Positions 34,500-45,159 of a stretch of DNA of 64,000 nucleotides are shown in pieces. How positions within the stretch are numbered: position 1 is the first letter of the stretch; each line of letters starts with the position of its first letter. The stretch is from contig NC_059300.1 of assembly GCF_017591435.1 (NCBI RefSeq), positions 1-64,000 of the forward strand. Direction: 5' to 3'. Made by a program: the position numbers and the translations under genes. The notes below the pieces were generated by a model. That model saw only the letters and a list, made by a program, of their open reading frames with translations, did not search any database and was not told the DNA's origin. This DNA is from Portunus trituberculatus. Taxonomy: Eukaryota; Arthropoda; Malacostraca; Decapoda; Portunidae.

Positions 34500-35510
34500 T
34501 ACCACAAACTTTCATCATAAACTGGTAGTGTTTTCCAAGACATAAGGTAATCATGTATGAGATGTATGTGACTTGTCTGGAAATGGGCCAGTGCAATTTC
34601 TGAATGGTGCTCATGGACATATCTCCAAAGGCAGAGAGCAAAGGAGGTTATCTTTCCCCATCTCGGCAGTGGTAACTTAAGCCTTCCATCTGTTCTGCCA
34701 ACTGGCAAGAACTGCTACTCTACTAATAAAGTACAAAAAGAACTGCTACTCTACTAATAAAGTACAAATCATGAAGGGCTAGGACCCAGCAAAACTTAAC
34801 ATGGTAGCATCTTGAAGCTAGGATAATGGCAGAGAAAGCTACTGCTTAAACAGAATGAAGAAAGATATTTCTAATTTCAGCTTCAGAGCTTCAGATTCTG
34901 AACCATCTGTAAATACTGTGATAAGATCAGAATGTGTGGAACAGTATTTTAAGAATAATGCAAAGTGACAGGTTATGATTCAGAAAAGCAGGGCTGCAAA
35001 CAGGAATGTGGGGAAATTGCTAGTAACCACTTCTAGGAAACCTATAGATATACAAAATGGGAAGGTACATCTAATGACACCATGACAGCTGCAACCAAAG
35101 GTATAGAGAAAGTGAATAATGGGAGATGAACACAAGAAACTGACTCAGGAAGATGTTGAACTTGGTACCAGCAACTCAACAATAAGGACTAATGACATAC
35201 ATCCAATGGAAGGACACCATCATCCTCCAATAAGCTAGAAATTGGGGACAGGCAGAATGTACCGGTTGCCAGACAAACACAGGCATAGTGACCTGAGTTG
35301 AACATATGAAGCTGAGCAAAAATAGCTAAGAGTAACCTCACATCCATACTTCAGATCAGAAAGAATACAAGTTTAGAGCAAAAGCAGGGAGTCTGTCTGT
35401 TAGTGCCACACAAAGTATTAGCCAAAACTCTAATAAATGACAGTGGCTCTACACAAGCTGCATTAATCAATATAATGGAAATGAGGTATGTAAATCATAC
35501 AGTTGTCAAA
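34500..35510 (-). mobile_element. Degenerate LINE with RNase H remnant
   Basis: Minus-strand conceptual translation across frames shows the order found at the end of RNase H-bearing LINE ORF2. VCLATGTFCLSPISSLLEDD lies near 35280 and FTDGSES near 34910 (the RNase H DGS motif). SEIALAHFQTSHIHLIHDYL near 34540-34600 resembles the conserved post-RNase H HTxLTHxYLM block. Stops and frameshifts are frequent. A 31-34-bp tandem duplication lies at about 34705-34768. It is not the same element as 14907-17000. Confidence 0.55.
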
Positions 35511-35514
35511 TACA

Positions 35515-35775
35515 AGTCCCAGGAAATAAGTTTCTTCCACATAAAGAGTTAAACAAGACATGTATGGGGACCACAAATTGTAGAGGATTTTGCTGCAGGA
35601 CTTACCCCTGTTAATGGGCCAAATACTTAGAATTAGTATATAATGTATTGTGTACTTGTAAGTGTATCTTTAAGTAGTGATGACGAGGTCGCTGTGCGAC
35701 TAATACAGGATAACCTAGATGGGCCCTGGTGGCCCTTTGTTATCCTATTATTTATGTTATATATGTTATGTTCCA
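35515..35775 (+). mobile_element. 3' end of the CR1-like LINE family seen at 47905-49545
   Basis: GTTAAACAAGACATG, AATGGGCCAAATA, GACGAGGTCGCTGTGCGACT and GATAACCTAGATGGGCCC match the 3' untranslated end of the minus-strand LINE at 47905-49545. It ends in the same TTATGTTATATATGTTATG-type tail. Only the 3' terminal ~260 bp are present, so it is 5' truncated. Confidence 0.85.
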
Positions 35776-36265
35776 TCATACAGAGACAAATCTGAGTCAT
35801 GGTGAACACATAGCTCTATTGTAGTCTAAAAAGGTACAGAGGATGAGAGATATTCCCTATGAAGTGAGACAGAAGAAACTCAATCTGTATTCCTTAGAGG
35901 GATGTAGGTTAAGAGGAGACCTGACAGAAGTATTTAAGTAGTATGAGGTCTTTAACAAGGGGACAGAATGAAGTTCTTAGGATCAGTAGTGAGGACAGAA
36001 CCAGAAATAATGGGTTTAAACTTAAAAATTCTGGTTTAAGAGAGAAATGGGAAGAAACTAGTTTTCAAACAGTGGTTGATGAGTGGAATGGACTCAGTGG
36101 TCATGTACTTAGGGCTGAGTCAACAGGGAGCTTTAAAAGAAGATTCAAAAAGTTTATGATGGATATGAATGATATAGGGACTTGGGTAGCTTTAATCATA
36201 GAGGGACTGCCATGTGTAAGCCTGGTGGCCTCTTGCAGCTTCCCTCTTTTCTTATGCTCTTACAA
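35776..36265 (+). mobile_element. CR1-like LINE 3' fragment
   Basis: The encoded fragments YSLEGCRLRGDLTEVFK, EDRTRNNGFKLKNSGLREKW and VVDEWNGLSGHVLRAEST followed by GSFKRRFKKFM are the conserved C-terminal block of CR1-like ORF2 proteins. One frameshift and an internal stop occur near 35940. The 3' end has the repeated TCTTATGCTCTTAC tail near 36255. Confidence 0.75.
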
Positions 36266-36655
36266 AGGTGACAAAAATACAAGACCACAGCCTTTGAAGC
36301 TGAGAACTAAAATCCTCAAGTTGCAGTACACTGAGAAATTCAATCAACTGCTAACTACAATTTCCTCTCAATGAGCATATGTGCCAAAGAATAGAAGATT
36401 GACAAGTTATCAACATATAAGCTATAACAAACTCCCAGAAGCACACCAATGATATGGTTTATACTCACAGCAAAAACTGTGGTACTGAGCATACCTCCTT
36501 ATTGCACACACACAAACACTACCTACCACTCTTACACAATCACTGAAACTGACATGAGTGTTAAGCAGACACAACCTGACACACAGCTTGAACAAATGAA
36601 GAAGTGGGCTGGTAGTTAGAAAAGGATGGTGAAGGAGTAGCAGATGGTGATGGCA
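36266..36655. other. No gene identified
   Basis: Sequence between a LINE 3' end and a SINE tail; nothing recognised. Confidence 0.5.
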
Positions 36656-36950
36656 GAGAGCAGTATGTGTGTAATTCACCATGGTTGTCTGCTGGTCACC
36701 CAGCCAGTCTTCCCCATTATGTAATGAGCTCAGACCGATCTTTGGATAGGACTGAGATAATAACACACTCCACACACCAGGAAAACAAGGCAAAAACCCT
36801 TCGAGTTGCATCCCATACCTATTTACTGCTAGGTGAAAAGGAGTTACAAATTAAGAGGCTTGCCCATTTGCCTTACCATTTTTCCGGGACTTGAACCCGG
36901 ACCCTCTCAGTTGTGAGCTGAGCGTGCTAACCACTACACTACGCAGTGTG
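36656..36950 (-). mobile_element. tRNA-Val-derived SINE
   Basis: Read on the minus strand from 36950, the head carries an A-box region GTAGTGTAGTGGTTAGCAC, an anticodon arm CTCAG-CTCACAA-CTGAG with anticodon CAC (Val), and a T arm CCGGG-TTCAAGT-CCCGG containing the B box. The two halves of the acceptor stem do not pair, so it is not a tRNA gene. A ~200-bp tRNA-unrelated body follows, with GGGAAGACTGGCTGGGTGAC, and ends GTGAATTACACACA. Its first base abuts the CA tail of a minus-strand LINE (36951 onward). Confidence 0.85.
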
Positions 36951-38770
36951 TGTGTGTGTTTACCTAGTTGTATTGTACAGGGTTCGAGTGGGGCTCATAG
37001 TGTCCTGTCTCCATATCTCCATTTATCTAATTTTTCCTTAAAGTTATGCACATTATGTGCTGTAACAACTTCATTATCCAATACAGGCAACCCCCCCTTA
37101 ACGAAGGGGTTACGTTCCTAAAAAATCCTTCGTTAAGCGAACTGATTATAACAAGGTAAACCCGACTTGAGATTCCATTGAGAGTAAACAAAGCAAGAGT
37201 GCATCATAGTACAGTAAAAGGTTAAATGAAAGTAAAAATTATGAAATTAAACATTTAGGCAGTTTAATTTAAGTCATTATAATGTACACTAATGTATGTA
37301 TGTTCGTAACTTTATAACGTTGATCTTAAATTTATGAAGGGAGGGAGAGTGAAACGGGAAAGACACTAGCTGGCAACCTGTGGAATGTACACAAAGAGTG
37401 CATCATTGTATCACATACAAAACTTAAGTACCACATTTCCACAAGCCTTTCCATTTTATCCACTGTAGAGTCACAAGTTCAAGTGGTTCTTTTAGCTTGC
37501 AAGGAAGATACGGTCTCACCAGCCTTCTTAATAGAGTCTGCTGACTTGAAAATAGTAGAGACAATAGATGGAGTCAAGATGGTGGCGAGCAATGGTATTT
37601 GTTTTCATGCCTCTCGTGTCTGTGAAAAATATCCAGCTTCACTTCGAGAGTAAGAGACTTCCTGGTCTTCTTAGCAACGCTAGGCAATATTGCAGGGTGT
37701 TTTAGTGGTAAGTTGAGCGAGGAAAGACGAGCTGCTGCTGAAGCTATTATTGTTTTGAACAGGGGGAGTGAGTGGTGTGCGTGTTGTCCACGAGGGGCGC
37801 TGGTGTATTCAAAAGCCTGTCGGCTTGTGTGATACAGCGGGGCTTTCAAACTTGGAAAAAATTACCTGGATAAAACTTCGTTAAAGTGAGTTTGGTGTTC
37901 GTTAAACGAGCAGATGGTAGTAAAATGAAACCTTCGTTGTAGCGAAATTTCGTTGTGTGAACCTTCGTTAAGCGGGGGTTGCCTATATTCTTCACACACT
38001 GCCTCATCCTGATTTTCTTTTCATGTCCTCTTGTCCTTCCATCTTCTTCTATCAACAGCACCAGGTCTTCTTTGTCTATCTTTTCAATATCATTTACTAT
38101 CTTATACATTGTTATTAGGTTCCCACGTTCTCTTCTATCTTGTAAGGTTGGCAGTCCCATTTCCTTCAGTCGTTCTTCACACGTGAGGTCCTTTAGTTCC
38201 GGCACCATCTCTGTAGCAATCTTCTGTATCCTTTCCAATTTTCTTGTATCCTTTTTAGAGCTCAGAGACCATACCATTGTTGCATATTCCAGCCTTGGGT
38301 GTATCATGCTTGTGATGATTTTTTTCATCATGTCTTTATCCATGTAATGAAATACCAATGTTATGTTAGTCAACATTTTATATGATAGTCCAAATATCTT
38401 GCTTACGTGTTTTTCGGGGCTCAAATTTTCCTGTATGATCACTCCCAGATCTTTTTCCTCTTTAGTCTGCATTATTTGTTCCTCTCCCATCAAATAGTTC
38501 CATATCAGTCTTCTCTTACTCTTTCCTAGTACCACTATGTGACATTTCTTGGCATTAAACTCCAATTTCCACTTCCTGATCCAATCATAGATCTTGTTTA
38601 TATCTTCCTGTAACAGCAGACAGTCCTCTCTGGTTTTGATAACTCTTAGCAGATTTGTATCATCAGCGAATAAATTTATATAACTGTTTATCCCAATGTG
38701 AATGTCGTTTACATAAATCTGTAACATAATGGGGGCAAACCCTGACCCTTGAGGCACTCTGCTACTTACT
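36951..38770 (-). mobile_element. CR1-like LINE (TAGGTAAATAC family), split by a Tigger
   Basis: On the minus strand, RT sequence begins near 38757 (MPQGSGFAPIMLQIYVNDIH) and keeps an intact FADDTNLLRV near 38660. It then passes through KKCHIVVLGKSKRRLIWNY, KKDTRKLERIQKIATEM and TCEERLKEMGLPTLQDRRER in one open frame of ~260 residues before the Tigger insertion (37084-37985). The terminal ~130 bases (36951-37083) resume with the family 3' end TACAACTAGGTAAAC and a CA tail. About 50 bases present in the copy at 59130-62715 are missing at the insertion site. The 5' part is truncated. Confidence 0.85.
37084..37985 (-). mobile_element. Tigger/pogo-type transposon inserted in a LINE
   Basis: 902-bp element with termini CAGGCAACCCCCCCTTAACG at the left and GCGGGGGTTGCC at the right (last base mutated), flanked by TA. 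The interior matches 18510-19201 and adds ~210 bp near the left end. The minus strand keeps transposase N-terminal residues SVAKKTRKSLTLEVKLDIF and RHERHENK near 37610-37690, a CENP-B-type DNA-binding region, with no DDE domain. It postdates the LINE it interrupts. Confidence 0.85.
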
Positions 38771-38784
38771 TTTCCCCAAGATGA

Positions 38785-38908
38785 CTATGACAGAGAGGTG
38801 GTTTGTGCAAAGTCTATACATGACTTTAAGAGAAAATTAGACACTGTGAGATACAGAATCGGGACAACATGAGCATAGGCTCCCCTCCCCTAAAATACAA
38901 CTAGGTAA

Positions 38909-38985
<77 letters not shown>
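38785..38985 (+). mobile_element. LINE 3' tail fragment ending in (CA)n
   Basis: About 125 bases encode a C-terminal fragment (VVCAKSIHDFKRKLDTVRYR) and then the family 3' end AATACAACTAGGTAAATAC. A (CA)n tract of ~75 bases follows (38911-38985). The next LINE starts immediately after it. Confidence 0.8.
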
Positions 38986-38987
<2 letters not shown>

Positions 38988-40944
38988 GAACGAACTATAA
39001 TGATGGGAGATTTTAATTGTAAAGAGGTGTGTTGGGAGGACTGGTCAATGGAAGGATCAGAGACAACATGGGGAAATACACTATTGACACTGGCAATGGA
39101 AAATGTGTTAACTCAGTGGGTCAAAGAAGATACTAGGTTTGGAGGAGAGGGAGCATCGTCAAGACTGGACTTGGTCTTTAGTACAGAGCCAATGGTCATT
39201 GAGGAGATGAGGGTGGAGTGCCCTTTAGCAAAGAGTGATCATGCAGTTTTGGAGTTCAAGGTGATAGACGAAGAGAAATCTAGAAGAAATGAAGAATATA
39301 AAGTGGAAGATGGAATTATGCCAAGACAGATTTTGGAAACCTAAAGAAATTCTTTCAAGAGACAAATTGGATGAAATTCAAGAGTGCTAAGGAGCAAATG
39401 AAAAGTGGAAGGAATTTATAAAAATATACAAAGAAGGTGAGAAAAATTTGTACCAATAAGACAACATAGAGAAGTTGGAAAGCAGGACTGGTTTAACGAT
39501 AGATGTGAAAAGGCTAGAACAAGAAAAGAGGATGCATGGAAGAGGTGGAGAAGGAAAAGACGGATTAAGCAGTGGAAAGTTACAAAAGAGCAAGAAATGA
39601 ATATGTGTTGATTAGAAGAGAAGAAAGAAAGAAACAAGAAAAGGATATAATTGATAAATGTAAAGACCAACCAAGGCTTTTTTACAGACATGTGAACAAC
39701 AACATCAAAAATAGAGAAAGTATTGAAAGTTTAGAAGTAAATGGAGTATACAGTGAAGATCCCAGGAAATGGCAGAGGCTATGAATGGATGCTTTCGGAA
39801 GGTATTCACAAAGGAGACTGCTTTTGACAAACCACTGGTAATGGAACAGAAAGGGATTATGAAGGAGTTTCAAGTAACGGTGGAGGAGATCAAGAACATG
39901 ATGGGGAGTTTAGAAGTGAGAAAGCTGTGGGACCTGATGGGGTATCAGGATGGATTTTAAGAGAATGCAGGAGCAATTGGCAGAAAAAGTTTGTGAAGTA
40001 ATTGATGCCTCATTAAGGGAAGGCGTAGTGCCCCAAGACTGGAAAAGAGCTAACATTGTCCCAATCTATAAATCAGGTAACAAGAGAGACCCATTGAACT
40101 ATAGACCAGTGTCACTTACAAGTGTGGTAGCTAAGATGTGTGAGAGGGTGGTGAAGAATAGATGGACAGACTTCTTGGAGAAAAATGACATACTTTGTGA
40201 GTGTCAATTTGGTTTTAGGAAAGGGCGTTCATGCACGACAAACCTGATATGTTACTATTCGAGGGTGATAGATGTAATACAGGAAAGAGATGGTTGGGCT
40301 GATGGAATATATCTGGATTTAAAAAAGGCCTTTGATAAGGTACCACACCAGAGACTGATCTGGAAACTTGAAATGGTAGGAGGAGTGCATGGCAGTTTAC
40401 TAAAATGGATGGAAGACTTTTGGTAGGAAGAGAAATGAGAACAATAATTAAGGACAGACCATCAGAATGGGGATTGGTGGAGAGTGGAGTTCCACAGGGA
40501 TCAGTGTTGGCACCAGTAATGTTCACAGTCTACATAAATGACATGGTGGATGGGGTGTCCAGTTATGTGAGCCTATTTGCAGACGATGCAAAATTGTTAA
40601 GAAAAGTGAGATGTGACAAAGATTGCGAACTACTCCAGGAAGACTTGGACAGAATATGGAAATGGAGCTGTACATGGCAAATGGAGTTCAACACGACAAA
40701 ATGCAAGAAAATAGAGTTTGGCAAGAGTGAAAGAAGAATCAGGAGTATGTACAAGATAGGAAATGAAGACATAAAACCAGTCATGAAGAAAAAGACCTTG
40801 GGGTGACAATTACCAATGACCTATCGCCAGAGAGACATATAAACAAAATAATTGGAGAAGTATTGAACTTATTGAGGAACATAAGAGTGGCGTTCGTATA
40901 TCTAGATGAAGAAATGATGAAGAAAATAATTACTGCAATGATAA

Positions 40945-40945
<1 letters not shown>
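38986..40945 (+). mobile_element. CR1-like LINE copy F1 (truncated at both ends)
   Basis: Starts inside the endonuclease (MMGDFNCKEVCWEDW near 39000; CPLAKSDHAVLEF near 39215). It continues through the linker to the RT: VPQDWKRANIVPIYKSGN near 40030, LNYRPVSLTSVVAKMCERV, FGFRKGRSCTTNLIC near 40210, GIYLDLKKAFDKVPHQRL near 40305, GVPQGSVLAPVMFTVYIND near 40485 and an intact SLFADDAKLLRKV near 40570. At least four frameshifts separate these frames. It stops at MKKIITAMIR, where a CA tract and the 5' end of F2 begin, so the last ~500 bp of the family consensus are absent. Confidence 0.85.

Positions 40946-40975
<30 letters not shown>
40946..40975. repeat. (CA)n at the F1/F2 junction
   Basis: A 30-base CA tract joins the truncated 3' side of F1 to the 5' leader of F2. 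Confidence 0.95.
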
Positions 40976-40976
<1 letters not shown>

Positions 40977-41200
40977 ACCACCGCCAAGAGAGGAGGTCTG
41001 AGGACGGCTTGTCTCCAGCTGTGGACGGGGAAGAGGAGAAACTACCTATGGTGTTTACAGGGCCGGGTATCTCTGTGTTAATGTCCTACTGTCGCAAAGT
41101 GCAAAAAGTGGACCATTTTCAAGCGGGATATGGAGAGTGGTCCCTGAGCAGAGATTGTGGCGGTGTTTGTTTTGGCCAAGAACAGCTGGCGATAACTATC

Positions 41201-42146
41201 ATGGCGTCCACTCCAGCCCGGGACTTTGAAGGGTTCGTGACCACTCCAAGAGGGCTTGAAAAATTTGACATGGATGCAAGAATTCAGGCATTAGAAAGTA
41301 AGTTTCTAAACATTAGTTCCATAGAAAAAAACTGGATAGAGTCATAGCGGAGAATGATACCTTACAAAAAGAAATCTATTTGTTAACGAGAGAGAACAAA
41401 GAGCTGTTGAGGGAAAAAGTGGAAATGGAGAAAGAAAACCAACAACTAAGGAAACAATGTGAAGAGATGAAGGCTAAACTCCTAGAAATGGAGAAGAAAA
41501 TATCTGAAGGGGACCTGGGGAAGGAGGAATGCCTTAACCTAATTGATGCCAGGATGAAAGAAGTGAAACAAGAACACCAGGAAGTACAAAAGTCCTTTAG
41601 GGAGATAGTGAAAAAGCAGGAAGAAGAAAATAAAGTGATTACACAGAGTGAAATGGTAAAGGCATTAAAGGAAAATGAGTATGTGGTGAGAGATATTGCT
41701 GAAAAGAAAAATGCGTGATCATAACAGGATTGAGGGAGGAAACTAACAGGAACTGGCAAGATAGGAGAGATAAGGAAAATGACAGGATTAAGTCTTTACT
41801 GAATAAGATCTCAGAAGAGGAAGAGTGCCTATATGCTGAGGTAGAAGAAAGTGTTAGACTAGGAGCTTTTGAGGAAGGCAAAAGTAGACCATTGAAATTG
41901 AAATTAAAGTCTCAGGTGGCAGCTGAGGACTTGCTGAGGAGGGCTTGGAAACTTAAGGACTCTGAGGAAACCAAAACAATTTACATAAGAAGAAATATGT
42001 CACAGGACGAATGGATGAAAATGAAAGAGCTTGTAACTGAGGTGAGAGAGAGGAATGAAGAAAGAACCGAGGAGAAAAAGACCAAGTTTTTTTGGAGGAT
42101 GAGAAATGGGAGACTAAAGAAGTGGTGGATAAAAAAGACGGAATAG
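41201..42146 (+). pseudogene. LINE F2 ORF1 (coiled-coil protein), frameshifted
   Basis: MASTPARDFEGFVTTPRGLE opens at an ATGG context, although the frame is open from 41009. A one-base indel in an A run near 41325-41331 shifts it to a frame carrying REKVEMEKENQQLRKQCEEM, a leucine/charge pattern typical of a coiled coil (41380-41700). A second indel in an A run near 41706 shifts it to VIITGLREETNRNWQDR and YAEVEESVRLGAF, with an RPLKLKLKSQVAAEDLLRRA stretch near 41900. This layout (coiled coil, then a small domain beginning near ITGL) resembles ORF1 RNA-binding chaperones of LINEs. Copy F3 has a corresponding region at 59192-59776. Confidence 0.65.
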
Positions 42147-44950
42147 ATATTACACTGACAGAAACATGGAAGAAAGAGACTAGGAATGGAATTCAAGTGA
42201 CTTACACGAATATAGATGGATTTCTGTCTAAGAGGCTAGAATGTATGGATTACATAAGAAACAATGAACCGGACATAATGTGTGTGGTGGAAACAAAGTT
42301 AAGGCCCGAAATAAAGCTACATTGGTTTGATGTAAAACACTACAAAGTATGGAGAAATGATAGAAAAAATAAAGGAGGTGGTGGTATAATGGTTCTTACT
42401 AAGGAAGATCTGATAGTGAAGGAGGTGAACTATAGTAAGAGAAATGAGGAAGTGATAAGTATGCTTATAACAGATGGTAAGAGGGACATTAATATTATAA
42501 CAGTATACATACCACCCAGAACCAGTGCTTGGGAATATGAACAGTATCAAATGGTGATGAGAAATACTCTAGACAGAATGAAGCAAGAACTCATCAGAAA
42601 GGATAGAGTGATGATAGTCGGAGACTTTAATTGTAAAGAAATAGTGTGGGAAGACTACGAAGTGGTGAACGGTGGTGAGTGGGCAGAGGAATTGTTAAAG
42701 GTAGCAACAAATAACTTGATGACACAGTGGGTGAGATCACCAACAAGGTGCAGGGGACAAGATGTTGCAGCAAGGTTGGATTTGGTATTTACCAGGGCAT
42801 CTCTAAAAGAAGAAATTGAACATGAATGTCCCTTGGGGAAAAGCGACCATGATGTCCTAAGCTTTGAGCTGGATACGGAATTAAGCACGATAAGATTGTG
42901 GAACACAGGGAGGAAAAATTAAATTATATTAGGGCAAATTATAACCATATAAGGGAGTTCTTTAATGAAATTGACTGGTCCGTGGTATACCAGGAAGGGA
43001 TATGCAATTGAAATACGATAAATTTATGGATTTATATAACTCTGCTGTGAAAAGTTTGTGCCATATCACAGAAAGAGGACTTTAAATAATAAACAGTGGT
43101 TTAATAGAAATTGTGAAGAAGCAAAAAGAACAAAGAAAAGGCATGGAAGAAACTTAAGAAAAACAGTGATGTATTATCAAGAGAAGTTTACAAAACAGCA
43201 AGGAATAGATATGTTGAAGTAAGGAGAACAGCACAAAAGGAATATGAACAGAGGGTGGTGGAAAACTGTGATAGTGACCCAAAATGTTTTACAAATTCAT
43301 AAATGGAAAACTAAATAAAAGGGAGGCAATAGAAAAGGTAAAAATGGGAAGAAGTATATGAGGATGCTAGAGATATAGCTGAAATTTTGAACGACAACTT
43401 TTGCAAAGTGTTTACAAAGGAGGAGCATTTTATGGGAGAAGGCCTACGGAAATAAAGCAAATGCAGGACATCATGGTTACTAAGAAGATGTAAGGAAAAT
43501 TATAAGCAATTTGGATATTAATAAATCAATGGGGCCTGATGGCATATCTGGGAGGTTGCTAAAAGAATGTAAGGATCAATTGTTGAACCCCATATTTGAT
43601 ATTGTGGAAACCTCCATACGAACAGGAATAGTCCCGAAAGAGTGGAAAAGAGCTGACATTGTGCCTATATATAAGAATGGTAGTAGAATGGAACCGTTAA
43701 ATTATAGACCAGTATCGTTGACTAGTATATTGTGCAAGGTATGTGAAGAAGTAATTAAAGCTAAGTGGAGTGAGTATCTAGAAAGTGAAAACATTCTGAG
43801 TGAAAGGCAGTTTGGTTTCAGAAAAGGAAGATCGTGTGTATCCAATTTATTATGTTTTTATTCAAGAGTGACTGACATACTACAACATAGAGAGGGATGG
43901 GTGGATGCTATCTACCTGGACTTGAGAAAGGCCTTTGATAAAGTGCCACACAATAGACTGATGTGGAAACTAAAGAAGATTGGAGGAGTAAATGATAAAC
44001 TAGCAAAATGGATGGAAAATTACTTAGTGGGAAGAGAAATGAGAACAGTGGTGAGAGGAAGGAAGTCCGAGTGGAAGAAGGTAACCAGTGGAGTTCCACA
44101 AGGGTCAGTGCTTGGTCCCATCATGTTTTTGATTTATGTTAATGATATGCCAGTAGGAATTGACAGTTACATGAATATGTTTGGACGATACTAAAATTAT
44201 GAGGAGAGTAAAGAATGTGGAAGATTGTAACAAGTTACAGGAAGATCTTGATAAAATATATGAGTGGAGTAAAGAGTGGCAGATGGAATTTAATATAAAC
44301 AAGAGCCATGTTATGAAAATGGGAAGAAGTAGATACAGACCAAACAGGGATTACAGGCTGGGTGATGAGAAAATTGAAGAGACCAATGAGGAGAAAGACT
44401 TAGGAGTAACCGTGCAAAACACTTTGTCACCGGAGAAACACATTAACAAGATATTTTGGAAAACATATAACATGCTTCAAAATATTGGCCTTGCATTCCA
44501 CTACCTAGATGAAGGAATGATGAAGAAGATATTATGCACCTTAATAAGACCCCAGTTAGAATATGCAGCTTGTGTCTGGTCACCCATATGAAGAAAAATG
44601 TGAAGAAGGTGGAAAGGGTACAGAGGCTGGCAACAAGGATGGTACCAGGACTCAGGAGTTAGACTATGAGGAAAGACTGAGGAAACTGGGGCTGACCACA
44701 TTAGAAGAGAGAAGAACAAGAGGAGACATGATAACTATGTATAAATTGGCAAACAAGATTGACATATTGGACAGAGAGTTGATAAAGGTGACCACAAGTA
44801 ATCATCTCCGAGGACATGGAAAAAAAACTAATAAAAGACATCTGTCTAAATGACGTGAGAAAATACAGTTTCCCGCATCGTAGTATTGATAAGTGGAATA
44901 AACTGAGCAGTGATGTCGTTGATGCAGTGTGTGTCAATCAGATGAAAGAG
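42092..44950 (+). pseudogene. LINE F2 ORF2: AP endonuclease and reverse transcriptase
   Basis: The endonuclease domain (42092-42922) is intact in one 276-residue frame: VTYTNIDGFLSKRLECMDYI at the start, catalytic glutamate in MCVVETKL, VMIVGDFNCKEIVW, and CPLGKSDHDVLSF with the histidine. Frames are broken between 42922 and 43511. The RT is open at 43511-44194: MGPDGISGRLLKECKDQL, LNYRPVSLTSIL, FGFRKGRSCVSNLL, YLDLRKAFDKVPHNRLMWKL, SGVPQGSVLGPIMF. At the catalytic site two bases are missing (44184), so the expected FADD reads FGRY then stop; the other frame resumes DDTKIMRRV. The thumb and C-terminal frames run to ~44950 with two more shifts. It cleaves and primes target DNA in active relatives. 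Confidence 0.8.
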
Positions 44951-45033
44951 AGATATGACAGGAGTGGACAAGGAGACAGGACACAGAGAGCTTAGCTCGG
45001 GCCCTGTAATACACAAATAGGTAAATAGGTAAA

Positions 45034-45150
45034 TACACACACACACACACACAGTAGATATGGAGGGCCACACGAGCATAAAGCCCAGGCCCTGTAAAAC
45101 TACAACTAGGTAAATACAACTAGGTAAATACATACACACAAAAATTTCCA
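45034..45150 (+). mobile_element. CA tract plus LINE 3' terminal fragment
   Basis: A short (CA)n is followed by only the last ~85 bases of the same LINE family (GGGCCACACGAGCATAAAGC, AGGCCCTGTAAAACTACAAC), ending in two tandem AACTAGGTAAATAC units. It may be the remaining tail of F1 after F2 inserted or recombined at the CA tract. Confidence 0.7.
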
Positions 45151-45159
45151 AATAATAAC

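Larger units (their letters stand above)
40976..45033 (+). mobile_element. Near full-length CR1-like LINE, copy F2
   Basis: About 4.06 kb comprising a GC-richer 5' leader (40976-41200), ORF1, ORF2 with endonuclease and RT, and the 3' terminus TAGGTAAATAGGTAAATAC running into (CA)n at 45034. It is the only copy here with a recognisable 5' region, so it is the best template for the family. The frames are broken by several indels, many in A runs, so as written it is not active. Parts are annotated separately. Confidence 0.85.

Noticed and set aside
36886..36950. A tRNA-Val(CAC) gene on the minus strand
   Set aside because: The anticodon and T arms are good, but the acceptor stem halves do not pair and a 200-bp SINE body with CA tail follows, so it is a SINE head.
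37846..38757. A single 303-residue host protein on the minus strand
   Set aside because: It is LINE reverse transcriptase sequence fused by chance to the end of an inserted Tigger element.
42092..42922. A host endonuclease/exonuclease/phosphatase gene
   Set aside because: It is followed in order by a LINE reverse transcriptase and preceded by a LINE ORF1; the same arrangement recurs in F3.
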